From Bufo bufo (lineage: Eukaryota; Chordata; Amphibia; Anura; Bufonidae), in assembly GCF_905171765.1 (NCBI RefSeq), contig NC_053389.1, forward strand, positions 785,794,772 to 785,858,771: DNA of 64,000 nucleotides, read 5' to 3'. The first letter of the stretch is position 1. Each line of letters begins with the position of its first letter. The notes under the pieces were generated by a model that had not been told where the DNA came from, did no database searches, and saw nothing but the letters and a program-made list of their open reading frames with translations. Shown one piece after another: positions 22,672 to 35,352 of this stretch. Both the position numbers and the translations under genes were made by a program.

Positions 22672-23784
22672 TGGTCTAAGAGGTGGTACGGGGCGTGGTG
22701 TTAACGATAGAAAATTAGATGAAATTCAGCCACAAATTGCTCAAAAATGAAGAAAATGTGTGTGTGGGGGGGATTTATGATAATGGTAATATTTAAAGTC
22801 CACTTTCTTTGAGTCTGCGTTTGCGTACTTTGCACCAAATTTATCAAATGGTGCACATTGTTTGTCAAATTTGCCGTATCTTAAACCTAACACTATTGGG
22901 GGCAGTGTATTAAAGCGCTACGTCAGTTTTCTGGTGTAGAAAAGTTTCTAATTTAGTGGCGAGTTGGAGTTTTTGACAAAATGGGCAACCTTTGAGCTGG
23001 TTCTGACACCCTTGTCACTTTTCCATTGGCGTGGGTGGAAGAGGGGGGCCACCGGCAAGACCTCCACGGCTCGACTCATTTAACATGTGCGTAGAGAGCT
23101 GGAGCATCACTAATGAACATAGATCAAAACTGGAGCAAGTGGTGAAAGAAATGCCTAAAGTCGCACATTGTGGCGCAAATAAACATAAAGAGGCCAAAAA
23201 GCCTATATCGCAGCAAAACGTATGTGTTTCAGAAACTTTTTGCATGTTCCTCTGCAATTTTTGGGGAGTGCTAGCTCAGTTACCTGCATGGTTCCCGTAG
23301 AAGTGAATGGAGCCGCGTCTATGCTTGTGCGATGCGCTCTGCTTTCATCTCTATGGGACTGCCGAGACTCCTAAAGAAATGAATGGAGAGGACACCGCTC
23401 ATGCGCAGAGCGCTCTCCTTTAATTTCAGGGGCCCATTCTGGAGATAGGTTTAGCTCTCAGAGGTGGGACCTGCATCTATCTATCATCACATCAATGTCC
23501 CAGGTGACACAACCGCTTTAAGGCTGAAGTCATACCATACTTATGCTGCACGGTCGAGATATACGTCTGATATCACATTAGATGCTAGTTCCTATTTTGC
23601 AGACGCTGGTGCTGTTTGTCCTCTTATTGTTAGCACTTGATTGCAGTGGTTGCTGACTGAGATGATGGAGGACACGTCTCAGGAAGTCCTGGTGACCTGT
23701 AAGGCGCCTGTGGTGGAGGTTGGTCATCACATGATCCAGCGTGCCTCGGGCACACAGCACGCTCATGTGGTTGTTAGTACATAG
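22672..23784. other. No gene seen
   Basis: Non-coding. The stretch near 22770-22930 has gggggatttatgataatgg and other motifs resembling degenerate versions of the frog-type gggggagatttatcaa elements found at 34659 and 43131. Confidence 0.4.
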
Positions 23785-23857
23785 GAGAGCTGCACTCACT
23801 AGTCTGCTGGTGGAATCACTGTGTACATACATGACTTATCCTGTACTGATCCTGACT
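23785..23857 (+). repeat. Single partial 92-97 bp satellite monomer
   Basis: Contains gagctgcactcactag, tctgctggtggaatcactgt and tatcctgtactgatcctga in the satellite order. Isolated copy. Confidence 0.75.
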
Positions 23858-24990
23858 AAATTTTGGGGGGGAGCTGGCAGTATGGGGGCATCTGGCATTT
23901 CTTACAGCCCCATTTTTGGGGAGTGGCACTCTGGGGGCATTTATTTCTTGATCATTTTGGGGGGCACTATGATGCCATTTCTTACTGGCACATTATGGGG
24001 GGGGGGGGGCACCATGGGGGAGAGGAGCACTATGGGGGCATCTGGGGGCTCTAAAGGGTCTTTTTTTTATTGGCACATTATGGAGGGCACTATGGGGAGA
24101 GTGGCACTATGGGGCATTATTTGGGTGCACTAAGAAGGGGCATTTTTTACTGACACATTATGGGGGAGAGGAGCACTATAGGGGCATCTGCTGGGGGCAC
24201 TAAGTAGGGGTATTTTATACTGGCATATTATGGGGACACTATGGAGAAGGGGGAGAGGAGCACTATGAGGGCATTTATTGGGGCACTATATAGGGGTATT
24301 TTATACTGGCATACATTATGGGTGCATTAGCTCAACTGCGGGCACAAAGCGGGGGTATTTCATATACTGACATATTATAAGGAGAATTATTACTACTAGG
24401 GGGTATTAGCTTTACTACTACTGGGGGGCTATGAGGAACATGATTACTAGTATGGGCACTATAGGGGCATTATTACTACTAAGTGTGCTCTGGCAGAGAA
24501 TTATTTCTATTGGTGGGAATCTGGGGAGCACTGTTACTTTGGGGGGCACCCTGCCACAGTATCAGCTTAGCACAATTATTTTGGGGGGACATTATCTTTA
24601 TACTATTAGTGTCTGGGCGCAGTTATTTTTTAGAGCACTGTGTGCCAATAATTGTTGAAGGGGGCACTATCTGTGTGGTAGTAGTATTTCCAGGGGGACT
24701 GTTTCTGCAGTATAGTATTGGGGGCACAGTATTGGGGGCACTACCTGTGTGGTAGCAGTATTTCCAGGGGGACTGTTTCTGCAGTATAGTATTGGGGGCA
24801 CAGCGGGCACAGTATTGGGGGTGGCAGGAAAGGGTGTTCAGAAGATGTGAAGATGATGGAAATGTGGGAAACTAATGTCTGTTTCTCAATCTCTGCAGAG
24901 ATGGGAGATGGCTGAAAAATCATCATGGCGGTCTGATCTGAATGGAGAAGATGAGGAAAGAGAACGTCTACAACAAAGGTGACATCACTG
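23858..24990 (-). mobile_element. Reverse-strand fragment of the hAT-like family, with G-rich internal repeats
   Basis: The first kilobase is a degenerate G-rich tandem repeat (gggggcactatgggggcat, ttactactgggggg). Its complement matches the internal repeats of the elements at 29059-30626 and 41344-43125 (cccccagtagtaata, gcccccatagtgc). The flank at 24880-24990 supports this: its complement contains catcttctccattc and ctctgcagaga in the same order as the 5' part of those elements. The element's own ends are not recognisable, so this is a partial or diverged copy. Short open frames rich in G and H are by-products. Confidence 0.6.
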
Positions 24991-26598
24991 GATGTAAGAG
25001 GTATGGGGCGCTATGTAGGAGAGGAGATGCTCCGGCTCCTCTTCCTGCCATTTGCAGAAGGAGGATTCAGAGCTGGGTGAGGACAGCCAAAGGGGGCAGC
25101 AGGCCACGGGCGGGTGGCTGATGGTGGGGGGAACCACAAGCCCTGAGCAGAATCTGGGGAGGGAGGAGAGCGGAGGAGCTTCCTGGCTGTAGCCGGTTGT
25201 CTATTGTATAATGTGAAGCAGTCAGTGCAGCCAGGACGGGCCCCCCCTCTCCGTATGATGTGTAGAGACAGGCCTCAACTATAGAATGTCAGCTGTACAG
25301 TGTTTGTTGGGAGTGGCCTATTATATGTAGGAGGGGCTTTTAATAATGGGCGGGGCTAAAACAAATCCACTTCTACAGGGCTTTTAGAAATGGGCAGGCA
25401 AAAGAATCAGTGCAGCACGCTACGTGCGCCACATTTTTTGGCTTGTATTAGTGGGAAAAAAGGGCTTATTAGGCGTTGTGTGGTGAAGTGACAAAATTAC
25501 AGACTGTTTTGGGGTGTTTTAATTTCCTTTTTATTTATTTATTTGATCTAACAGTATGTCAGACAGAGAAGTGGCAGGCCCTGCACAGGGAAGGGGCAGA
25601 GGCCTAAATGTTTCTGGCACAGGCACAGGTTGCAGCAGAATAGGGGCTGTGGTAGCAGGGGTCGCAGCGAGAGGCCTGAGCTCCCGGTGTCATCTAGCGG
25701 TCGTGTCTTGACCAGCAACCCAGCGGTTCTTGAATGGTTGACTCGATCTTTGACTTTGTCGCAAGTGACATCAGACACCCCCAGCCAAGAGCCGGTGGGT
25801 TCGTCAGACACAGGCCACTCTGTTGCCTCTTGATGCCACTGCTGCCACCTCCACACCATCATTGTGCCACTCTGTGGCCTCCTCATGCTGCTTCCACCTC
25901 ACCACTATGTCATAGGGTCACTCTGTGGACTTCTCATGCTGTTCCCACCCTCCCCACTCCATGACCGGGCCACCATTTAGCCTTTTCGGCCTGGCTGACA
26001 TCATCATTTATTTGACCCTTCTTCTGATCTGTCAAAAGGAAGGTAAAATGAGACGCAACAATGGATCCTGTCTATGTAGCAGCTATAAGACCTGTATGAC
26101 ATGGTCCCATCAGAATTGGCTTATGATTTGGTAGCCAAAAGCAGGAGTGGGGACAAAAACACAAAAGACATGAAATATTCCATTCATGTGTCATATCTGT
26201 TTTGGATCCACTTCTGTAGACATTTATGTGGAGTGCGCTTCTTGGCGCTAACATTGACCTGTAAGGCTGAGTTCATACTTGAATTATTTGGTCAGTTTTG
26301 GCCCCGTAACTGCCGAAATAAGTGAAGTGTGCGGTGATTCTAAGAGCGACACCTGCCATCTGCATGTCATACGGACTTACAGTATTATTTCACTACCACA
26401 GCAGACTCCGTATGCGTGTTACTGCAAGGCACAGTGTTCTACACCACTATAAAGGCTCTCTGCAGCCAGGAAATAGCAGTTTTTAAACGCGATTCGGCAC
26501 AAATATATTTGGATCGAAACACATTTTTTACAAAAATTCGGGGAACCAGACAAATTAAATTTTTGAAAAATTCACTCATCTCTAATCTAAACTTACAT
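24991..26598. other. No intact gene; degenerate frame and short repeats
   Basis: A frame opening at ATG 25556 (MSDREVAGPAQGRGRG) runs about 50 codons before a stop and matches nothing I can name. From 25818 to 25973 there are three imperfect copies of a 52-bp unit starting cactctgt and containing ctcatgctg. Around 26262-26310 lies aaggctgagttcatacttg, an end-like motif of a dispersed short element. No host gene is supported. Confidence 0.4.
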
Positions 26599-26918
26599 CA
26601 GGTATTTTACTCCAGAGCTGCACTCACTATTCTGCTGGTGGAGTCACTGTGTACATACATTACTTATCCTGTACTGATCCTGAGTTACATCCTGTATTAT
26701 ACACCAGAGCTGCGCTCACTATTCTGCTGGTGGAGTCACTGTGTACATACATTACATTACTTATCCTGTACTGATCCTGAGTTATATCCTGTTTTATACT
26801 CCAGAGCTGCACTCGCTATTCTGCTGGTGCAGTCACTGTGTACATTACATTACTTATCCTGTACTGATCCTGAGTTATATCCTGTTTTATACTCCAGAGC
26901 TGCACTCGCTATTCTGCA
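26599..26918 (+). repeat. 92-97 bp satellite, about 3.5 copies
   Basis: Monomers with ttatactccagagctgcact, ctattctgctggtg and ttatcctgtactgatcctga in order. It ends abruptly at attctgcagcctccagag. Confidence 0.9.
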
Positions 26919-27942
26919 GCCTCCAGAGCTGAAATTTCCCAGCATTCTTTGATAGCTCAGTATCGGCTTCTTGCTTGCTCTGGTGATTGGCCAATTCTTA
27001 GGTCAGGGCAGCACAAAGATTGACTGTGCACAATTATAGCCATAATGTGATTGCATTCGATTGGGGTGCGATATTATGTGTATCTCCATGAGGTCGCATG
27101 CAACTGCAATCTCATGCTTCCCAAAAAATAATTGGATTTTTTTTTGCAATGATCGTAGATCCCATGGGGTTTTATTAAAATTGCATGTGATAATATGCAT
27201 TATTTGAGGCGATCTTCTAAGAACCAATTTAAAACATGATTATCATAAGACATAAAAACATAATTCCCAGAAAGAAGTAAAAAAAAAAAACACATAAAAC
27301 TGACGAGCACAATGCGTCAGTGTGATGGATTCCCCTGACCCGGGGAGCACATGACAGTCACTAGTCTGCAGCATGTGTGCCAGCCATGACCCAGGGCATC
27401 TCCATCTGTAAACAGCGACCACATCAGGACAATGCCGTCCCCTTCCTGAATGGATCCCCCAGAGCCAGGAGGCTGCTTAAAAGCTTTACTTTACGCTGTG
27501 CAACAGAGGAATTCTATTCATTGTCAGCCCGGTGCTGCCAGCAGTGTGCCAGAATGAGGACAATTCACAAAGAAAGGCCCCGGAGCGCTGTCATAGAGGA
27601 AATAAATCACCAAAAAACTGGTTCAGGGAAAAAAAATCTCTGCTCGGGACCAGTCTAAGTTTGCTGCAATATGCGTATCACGTCTCACCCCATCCAGATT
27701 TGGCCCTAATTGATTTTTATGTTTATCTTCCCATATGCAAAACGGGTCCCAAAGACAAAAATGGGGGAGATTTATCAAAACTGGTATAAAGGAATAACTG
27801 GCTTTGTTGCCCATAGCAATCATGGCATGCAAATGGTTAAAAAAAATCTCTTCCCAACAAAGCTACAACCAGCCCTCTACCTCACATAGGTCAAGAGATC
27901 TCCCCATTCATTGCTCCAATTGCTCCACTAGATTTATTTCAA
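26919..27942. other. No gene seen
   Basis: Unclassified. At about 27768, gggggagatttatcaaaact is one half of the inverted-repeat family seen complete at 43131-43284; the other half is not visible. No coding frame is supported. Confidence 0.4.
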
Positions 27943-28022
27943 GGGTGCGTGCCCTTTCTCGGGGAGGGGGGGCGTGCCCTTTCTCGGGGAGGGGGGGCGT
28001 GCCCTTTCTCGGGGGGGGGGGG
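27943..28022 (+). repeat. Three copies of a 26-bp G-rich unit
   Basis: The unit gtgccctttctcggggaggg is repeated three times with variable G-tract length. It is a possible G-quadruplex former on the + strand, by base composition only. Confidence 0.85.
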
Positions 28023-29058
28023 GGAGTGCCCTGTCTGCTGCTGATGGTGGCAGTTGAAGGATGGAACTGAGCATGGGCTTCCATCTAAGTGAGCAGGACA
28101 GAGAACAAACAGCAGGTGGCGCTATACAGATGGATTTCAGTGAATAACTAATTAATTACATGCAATTACAGAAGTATTCAGATCCAGGGGCTGGTTTGAA
28201 AAATGTTGAATATTTTTATTGGCACAACATGTTTAAGAAATAGTAAAGCTTATACTCCCCTCTCCGATCGTCTTACGATGCCAGTGGCTAGGTCTCCACT
28301 TCCTGCTGATGTCTTGACATGGCTGGTGAGCCAATCGCTGGCTGAGGCGGGTCCTCATAACGACTAGTGATTGGCTGAGCAGCATCCCCTGCCATTTCCT
28401 GCCGTGTCGAGACAGGAGCAGGAAGTGGAGTGCTCTTTTCTTAATTTTATTTTTTATTACTTTTTTTTACATTTTTATTTTAGATTGGAACTTTTTATTC
28501 TTTTTATACTTTGTAATATACTGTTATATATTTATTATGCTGAGCCAATTCTAATATTCACAAGGAAAAAAAAGCACTGTCTTATGAAGGAACATGTGAC
28601 CCAAGATCATGTGGACAGCCCGATACCAGGAAGAATTGTACTTATTGTAGTTCTTCATAATGGCTCCTGTGTGTGATCATTATGTATACTGGGAAGAAGG
28701 GTCATGCAGGTCGGATCCATTCTCTACTTCCAGCTATCACTATGACCTGTTGTCATTGATTGAAGGGGTTAACCTTTTGAGGACCAAGTCATTTTTCATC
28801 ATAAGGACCGCAGGAAGTTTTCAGTCTTTGCCTCCCTTCATTACAACAGCCTGACATGTCTGTATTACTAACTGCTTGCAGCCCCCGTATAAAAACAATT
28901 CTGGAGCATCTATTCTTATCACTCTATGTAGAGTCATTCCTCTATTATTCCTACTAGAAGTCGCTGAATGAATTGCTAGCTTTTTGCAATGAAGGTCCAG
29001 ATGGGTGTTACTAGTTGCGGGCGGGGGGTGTCCCTGCACAGTCTAACACTGGCAGCAC
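28023..29058. other. No gene; small inverted-repeat element
   Basis: Within this stretch, 28296-28428 has complementary ends (ccacttcctgct and agcaggaagtgg) and paired gattggctgag-type motifs, fitting a short foldback element. The remainder is AT-rich non-coding DNA. Confidence 0.45.
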
Positions 29059-30626
29059 CAGGGGCGTTGCTAGGGTCTCAAAAGATCCTGGGCCCAAGCC
29101 CCAATTCATATTGACCAATCATCTAAGTCTACCAAACGACCCCAACCCCCCCACCACTGCAAACACTAGCACTGAAGACATTTTACTGTACTTGCTGTAC
29201 AGCTATACCTCTCACATCCAGTGCCTCCAGGTGACGTCTCCTCTGATGTAGATCTTCTCTGTCATCATCTTCTCCATTCGGTCCGTACAACTTCTCTCAG
29301 CCGCCTCGTCTCTGCAGAGTGTGACACACGGACATCTTAGCTTCTTCACTTTTCTGTACCCCCAAATACTATTCTGAAGAAAAATGAGTGCCATACAGAT
29401 AATCTTCCCCATAGTAATAGTGCTCCTCATAGTCCCACCAATAGTAATTCCCTACTAGAATGCCCCCATTAGTAATACTGCCCCCTACAGTGCCCCCAAC
29501 AGTGATAGTGCTCCCCAAGAGTATGCTCATTAGCAGAAGAGCCCTCCAGTATTAATAATGCCTTTACAGAGCCCCCAGTAGAAATTAGGCCCCCTATTGT
29601 CCCCCAGTTGTAATAAAGCTCTCTACAGACCCCTCAGTAGTAATAAGGCCCCCATAGTGCTCTTAGTTGAAATAATGCAGATCTATAAGTCCCTTCTATA
29701 GAACCCCAGTAGTAATAAGAACTCCTAATGTCTCCTGGATTAAAAAATGCCCCCCACAGTGCCCCCATATTTATATCGCCCCCGACTGTTATAATGCTGT
29801 CCCTTTTAGTGCCCCCAGTATTCATATCGCCCCCTACTGTTATAATGCTCACCCTGACGTTCCCCAGTATTGATAACACCCCCTGTAGTTATATTCCTCT
29901 GTTTAGTGTCCTCAGCCCCTCCACCATACAGTCCCATGTAAATAACATTATTTTCCTCCCTCCATCATAGAGTTCCATGTAAATACCATCCCACCATCTC
30001 TCCTGCACCTTCCAATATACAGTCCCATGTAATTAGCATTACCCTCTTCCGAGCCGCCTTCAACATACAGTCCCATGTAAAGAACATCACCCCCCCAGCC
30101 GCCTTCAACATACAGTCCCATGAAAATAACATTACCCCTCAACATTCCTGTGTAAATAATATCACTCCCTTCCACAGCAGCCATCAACATGCATTCCCAT
30201 GTAAATACCTTCACCCCCTCAATTTTCAGTCCCATGTAAATAACTCCCCCCCCCCCTTGAGCCCAAACATACAGTCCCAGTTAAATAACCACAACTCCGC
30301 ACATTGCTCTGCCTCTCCCTTCACTTACCTCTCCTCATGTACAGACCTCACCACAGCTTCTTCCCAGGACTTCTCTTCACTGCTGAGCCGTCCTCTCCTG
30401 CAGCGGTCATCATCGCAGGTCCTTTTCAGCTACTGCATTTAGAACTGATCACATGACCTGTGATGTCACCACAGGTCCTTCAGCTCTTGCGGGGAATTAG
30501 ATTCAATTGTATTGCCATTCTGAAGACGGCAATACAGTTGTATCTAGCTGGCAGGCAGGACATTCGGGGCCTGGACAAAACATCAGGGGCCCAGGCCTCA
30601 AATTTTTTAGCCTAGCAACGCCCCTG
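29059..30626 (+). mobile_element. Non-autonomous hAT-like transposon, complete, 8-bp target duplication
   Basis: Terminal inverted repeats: left caggggcgttgctagg, and the complement of the right end is caggggcgttgctagg. Immediately outside both ends stands ggcagcac (29051-29058 and 30627-30634), a perfect 8-bp target duplication, the hallmark of hAT elements along with the CAGGG tip. The 1568-bp interior carries no transposase. Its 5' part (ccattcggtccg, ctctgcagagtgtgac) is followed by a degenerate array of cccccagtagtaata-like units and then one of cagtcccatgtaaataac units. The perfect duplication suggests a fairly recent insertion. Confidence 0.9.
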
Positions 30627-30889
30627 GGCAGCACTGATTGGATGCTCCAGAATTGTTATTACATACGGAATGCAAGTAGTTACTAAAACAGGGGAGGAAA
30701 GGGGACAGGTCCTATTTTACTCAAAATTAGCTGACACAGCTGTATGCATGGCTGGACTGCCCACCTGGAAATTCTGGCAAATGTTAGATGGGCCGTTGCC
30801 GGGAAGGGCCACCCCAGACCCTAAAAGTAGTTACCATCGCAGATACAACTGAGATATAGTTGAATACTGCCATTCACTCACATAGGTCA

Positions 30890-31320
30890 TGGGCACCTTT
30901 ATTAACTAGGGGCACTATAGAAGGGGTTATATTAACTACTGGGGTCACTAAAGAGGGGCTATAATAACTACTGGGGTTACTATAGAAGGGCTATAAAAAC
31001 TACTGGGGGCACTATAGAGGGGCTATAATAACTACTGGGGGCACTATAGAAGGGCTATAATAACTACTGGGGGAACAATAGAAGGGCTATAATAACTACT
31101 GGGGCACTATAGAAGGGCTATAATAACTACTGGGGGCACTATAGAGGGGCTATAAAAACTACTGGGGGCACTATAGAGGGGCTATAATAACTACTGGGGG
31201 CACTATAGAGGGGCTATAATAACTACTGGGGCACTATAGAGGGGCTATAATAACTACTGGGGGCACTATAGAGGGGCTATAATAACTACTGGGGGCACTA
31301 TAGAGGGGCTATAATAACTA
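30890..31320 (+). repeat. 32-bp minisatellite, inverted partner of the following array
   Basis: About 13 units of gggggcactatagagg followed by ggctataataactact. It begins about 260 bp after the hAT-like element. Its unit resembles the complement of the unit of the array that starts at 31321. Confidence 0.9.
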
Positions 31321-33070
31321 AACACCTTTGTGCCCCCTTACAGTAGTTATGCCCATCTTTGTGCCTCCTCACAGTAGTTATGTCCACTTTCTGGCCCCTC
31401 ACAGTAGTTATGCCCACCTTCTGGCCCCTCACAGTAGTTATTCACACATTGTGCCCCCCCCCCCCAGTAGTTATGCACACCTTGTGGCCCCCTCACAGTA
31501 GTTATGCACACCTTTGTGCCCCCTCACAGTAGTTATGCACACATTATGGCCCCTCACAGTAGTTATGCACACCTTGTGGCCCCCTCACAGTAGTTATGCA
31601 CACCTTGTGTCCCCCTATCAGTAGTTATGCACACCTTCTTGCCCCTATCAGTAGTTATGCACACATTGTGGCACCCTCACAGTAGTTATGCACACCTTGT
31701 GGCCCACACACAGTAGTTATGCACCTATTATGGCCCCCTCACAGTAGTTATGCCCACCTTTGTGCCCCCTCACAGTAGTTATGCCCACCTTTGTTCCCCC
31801 TCACAGTAGTTATGCCCACCTTTGTGCCCCCTCTCAGTAGTTATGCCCACCTTTGTGACCCCTCACAGTAGTAATGCCCACATTTGTGCCCCTCACAGTA
31901 GTTATGCCCACCTTTGTGCCCCTCACAGTAGTTATGCCCACCTTTGTGCCCCCTCACAGTAGTTATGCCCACCTTTGTGCCCCCTCACAGTAGTTATGCC
32001 CACCTTTGTGCCCCCTCACAGTAGTTATGCACACCTTTGTGCCCCCTTACAGTAGTTATGCCCATCTTTGTGCCCCCTCACAGTAGTAATGTCCACTTTC
32101 TGGCCCCTCACAGTAGTTATACCTACCTTCTGGCCCCTCACAGTAGTTATGCCCACCTTCTGGCCCCTCACAGTAGTTATGCACACCTTTGTGCCCCCTC
32201 ACAGTAGTTATGCACACATTATGGCCCCTCACAGTAGTTATGCACACCTTGTGGCCCCCTCACAGTAGTTATGCACACCTTGTGTCCCCCTATCAGTAGT
32301 TATGCACACATTGTGGCGCCCTCCCAGTAGTTATGCACACCTTATGGCCCACACACAGTTGTTATGCCCACATTTTGGCCCCCTCACAGTAGTTATGCCC
32401 ATCTTTGTGCCCCCTCACAATAGTTATGCCCATTTTTGTGCCTACTCACAGTAGTTATGCCCACCTTCTGGCCCCTCACAGTAGTTATGCCCACCTGCTG
32501 GCCCCTCACAGTAGTTATGCACACATTGTGCCCCCCCAGTAGTTATGCACACCTTGTGGCCCACACACAGTAGTTATGCACACATTATGGCCCCCTCACA
32601 GTAGTTACGCCCATCTTTGTGCCCCCTCACAGTAGTTATGCTCATCTTTGTGCCTCCTCACAGTAGTTATGCCCACCTTCTGGCCCCTCACAGTAGTTAT
32701 GCCCACCTTCTGGCCCCTCACAGAAGTTATGCACACATTATGACCCCCTCCCAGTAGTTATGCACACCTTGTGGCCCACACACAGTAGTTATGCACACCT
32801 TTGTCGCCCCTTACAGTAGTTATGCACACCTTGTGGCCCCCTTACAGTAGTTATGCACCCCTTGTGGCCCCCACACAGTAGTTATAAACACCTTTGTGCC
32901 CCTCACAGTAGTTATGCCCATCTTTGTGCCCCCTTACAGTAGTTATGCCCATCTTTGTGCCATCTCACAGTAGTTATGCCCATCTTTGTGCCCGTCACAG
33001 TAGTTATGTCCTCCTTGTGGCCCCTCACTGTAATAATGTCCTCCCTGTGCCTGCCTTTGGCCCCTAGTGC
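31321..33070 (-). repeat. 31-bp minisatellite, about 55 copies
   Basis: On the + strand, units read cacagtagttatgcccacct plus ttgtgccccct, with gcacacc, ctggccc and tatggcc variants. A block starting cacctttgtgcccccttac at 31323 recurs near 32032, an internal duplication of about 0.71 kb. The complement of the unit (ggggcac...ataactactg) parallels the unit of 30890-31320, so strand is given relative to that array. Open frames inside are artefacts. Confidence 0.9.
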
Positions 33071-33985
33071 CCTCTCCAGATCCATGAAACCCCCCCCAAC
33101 AAATACTTACTAGTTTCCTAATGATCTGCCCACCAGTGTCCCACATGATGCTGCTGACTGTTCGGGAGGCTGGTTCCCGGGCTTTCACCGCCTCTCCCAC
33201 AAAACCAGCAGCGTGGTGTACAGCCTGCGGGGGAGCGATGGAGGTCAGTGAAACCTTGAAGCAGGGAGTGGACGGCTCCCTGCTTCACTATGAAAATGAA
33301 CCGCCCGACACTGTATCCCTTCCCTCCAGCCTTTGTGCCCTGACTGCCCCCCCCTCGCTACACCCCTTACAGCTGCAAAGGAGAAGGTTTCCCTTCACTT
33401 ACTGCAAGCAGCTCACATTGTTGTTAACATATCATTGAACTAAATAGAGCTTGTTGACAAGTGATTGCATCCAGCCTGGGGTTGTCCTCCTCTGGACCCT
33501 TGGGGTTCATTATTGTGTCAGCTCCTGGGACCACAGGACGATCCTCTGTTCCTCTGGTGGGCCAGTCTGAGCCTGCTTCTCTACTAGGAGCCACTCCAAA
33601 GGAAGCTGATAGGCCTTACTATGTTTTTACACAGTGGAGTAGTCACCACGCCCATGCTGAGGGGGGACCGGGCGCTGTACTCCTTTTCTTGGGAATCACA
33701 GTGCCAATAGATGTTTTTTACAACTTTAATTTGACTTTAATGGTAGTGTATACATTCCTATGCACTGAGCTCCCTCTAGTGGTGGCTACAGAGAGCTGGT
33801 TTTATCATGTATGAAGGGATATAGATCTGTTTGGGGACGGTTTATCAATGTATTTATGTTGTGTGGCGTAAAGACATTTTTCTGATATAGAAGTCACATA
33901 AAATGGGTGAGGTGGAGTGCAGATTTTTTATCAAAAAATTAAATGAATTACATTAGTCAGAAATCTCACAGGGGGCGAATACTTT
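33071..33985. other. No gene seen; one dispersed repeat fragment
   Basis: A 105-codon frame at 33121-33438 has no family resemblance. At about 33723-33800, in reverse orientation, lies the same repeat as at 58340-58470: its complement has agccaccactagagggagct and gcataggaat. The rest is unclassified. Confidence 0.45.
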
Positions 33986-34256
33986 TGAGACATCTGTCAG
34001 CAGATCTGTACCTATGACACCGGCTGACCTGTTCCATGTGCGCTTGGCAGCTTAAGCCATCTGTGTTGGTCCTATGTTCATATGCCCCCTTTAACTTTTG
34101 CTATGGGGCCCCTGTAATTACAGTATGGAAATGCAAGGAGAAATCCCACCTAAACATGGTGAGTGCCCCCACACCAGGCCATCCATGTCTAGCGGAAACC
34201 ACCTGGTCTGATATACTAGATTTTACAACTTTGGAAATGTAGGGATTTTTTAAAAG
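33986..34256. repeat. Dispersed repeat: 'ctgtcagcag' core plus inverted block
   Basis: The segment 33986-34090 (ctgtcagcagat, gctgacctgttccatgtgcg, cttggcagct) matches 35524-35640 in the same orientation. The adjoining 34110-34256 matches 35353-35505 as its reverse complement (ctagattttacaactttgg facing ccaaagttgtaaaatctag). No coding content. Confidence 0.75.
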
Positions 34257-34658
34257 TTGCATAATGTAATGAATTTCGATAGTTGCCAACAGTCCTGAAT
34301 CTGCAGGGACTATCTCAAATTTTCAGAGACAGTACTCCCAAATTGAAGCTGACCCGAGTCCAAAATGAGTGAAGCTTAGGTAAGTCCTGCCCACAACCGG
34401 GCGTTCCTGGGGGGTGCGGTCTATTAATCCCTATCAGCAGTATTGGTAAGTATGCCTTTTTGGTTCTTCAGTTGCCTCCCGCACTCCAAAAACATGTAGA
34501 AAGGTGAATTAGGAATTCAGATTATGTGCCCCAATGGGGACAGGGACCGATGTGACTGATGACAAGCTCTGTACATCACCGCAGACTATGTAAGCGCTAT
34601 AGAAATGAATAAAATAAACGCATACACATAGTACAACTAAATTCAATATAGTACAAAC

Positions 34659-34915
34659 ATAGGGGGGATTTATCATGGGCTTTGCGTCAGAAAATTGGCA
34701 TCAAAAAGTTGCACATTTTTGTTTTTATGATGCACTCACCAAATTTTAAAACAGTGGCAGGGGATATCTGGTGGGGCGTAGCCTCCGGCGGCTCAGTAAA
34801 ATATGGCTCAAATCTACAGCTTCTGTGCCCTTATCAATGTGTTGCATCTCTCTCCAGAGCACTTTGGACTCTGACTGGTATACGAAAACCCGGTATCAGT
34901 GAATTCCCCCCGTAG
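34659..34915. mobile_element. Short inverted-repeat element, gggggatttatca family
   Basis: The left end aggggggatttatca and the complement of the right end acggggggaattcac are similar. The element is about 257 bp with no protein. It resembles the ends of the element at 43131-43284. The region 34916-35352 that follows holds no gene. Confidence 0.5.
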
Positions 34916-35352
34916 ACCGCACTGGGCGACATCAATTTGCTCTGTTCTCTGGTAAAGAGGAAAGTTTCCAACCTCCTAGAACAGTCTGCCGCGTGAGAGA
35001 CATTTGTCATACATCTTGAGATGTTTAAAAGGAAATGGAGCAGACGCAGCTCCCATGAATGACAGTCTTCATATAGTGCCAAGAGTCCCCCCCCGACATT
35101 CTCCGTACAGACCCGACCTGCGCCATGGAAAGGTCAATTAGGAATCTGACTGCGGGGATCTGGCGCTGCTTTATCGCTGCAGACTGACACTCCGCCATTG
35201 TGCATGATGAGCGCTGCCAGCCAAACTCCTGGTCAGTCCCGGCAGTGGTCACTTAACCCTTCAGACACAGTCATCTACCTCCCGGGTTGTAACCCACCGT
35301 CATCCGATGATTATTTACACGCAGGATTCTTGGACTTATTTATGACATTAGG

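Noticed and set aside
25556..25720. Frame starting MSDREVAGPAQGRGRG as the start of a real gene
   Set aside because: It ends after about 50 codons and is followed by imperfect repeats. It may be a decayed repeat-derived frame, but no family could be assigned.
33121..33438. 105-codon frame as a host exon
   Set aside because: No recognisable domain, it lies between repeats, and nothing supports splice sites or a neighbouring exon.
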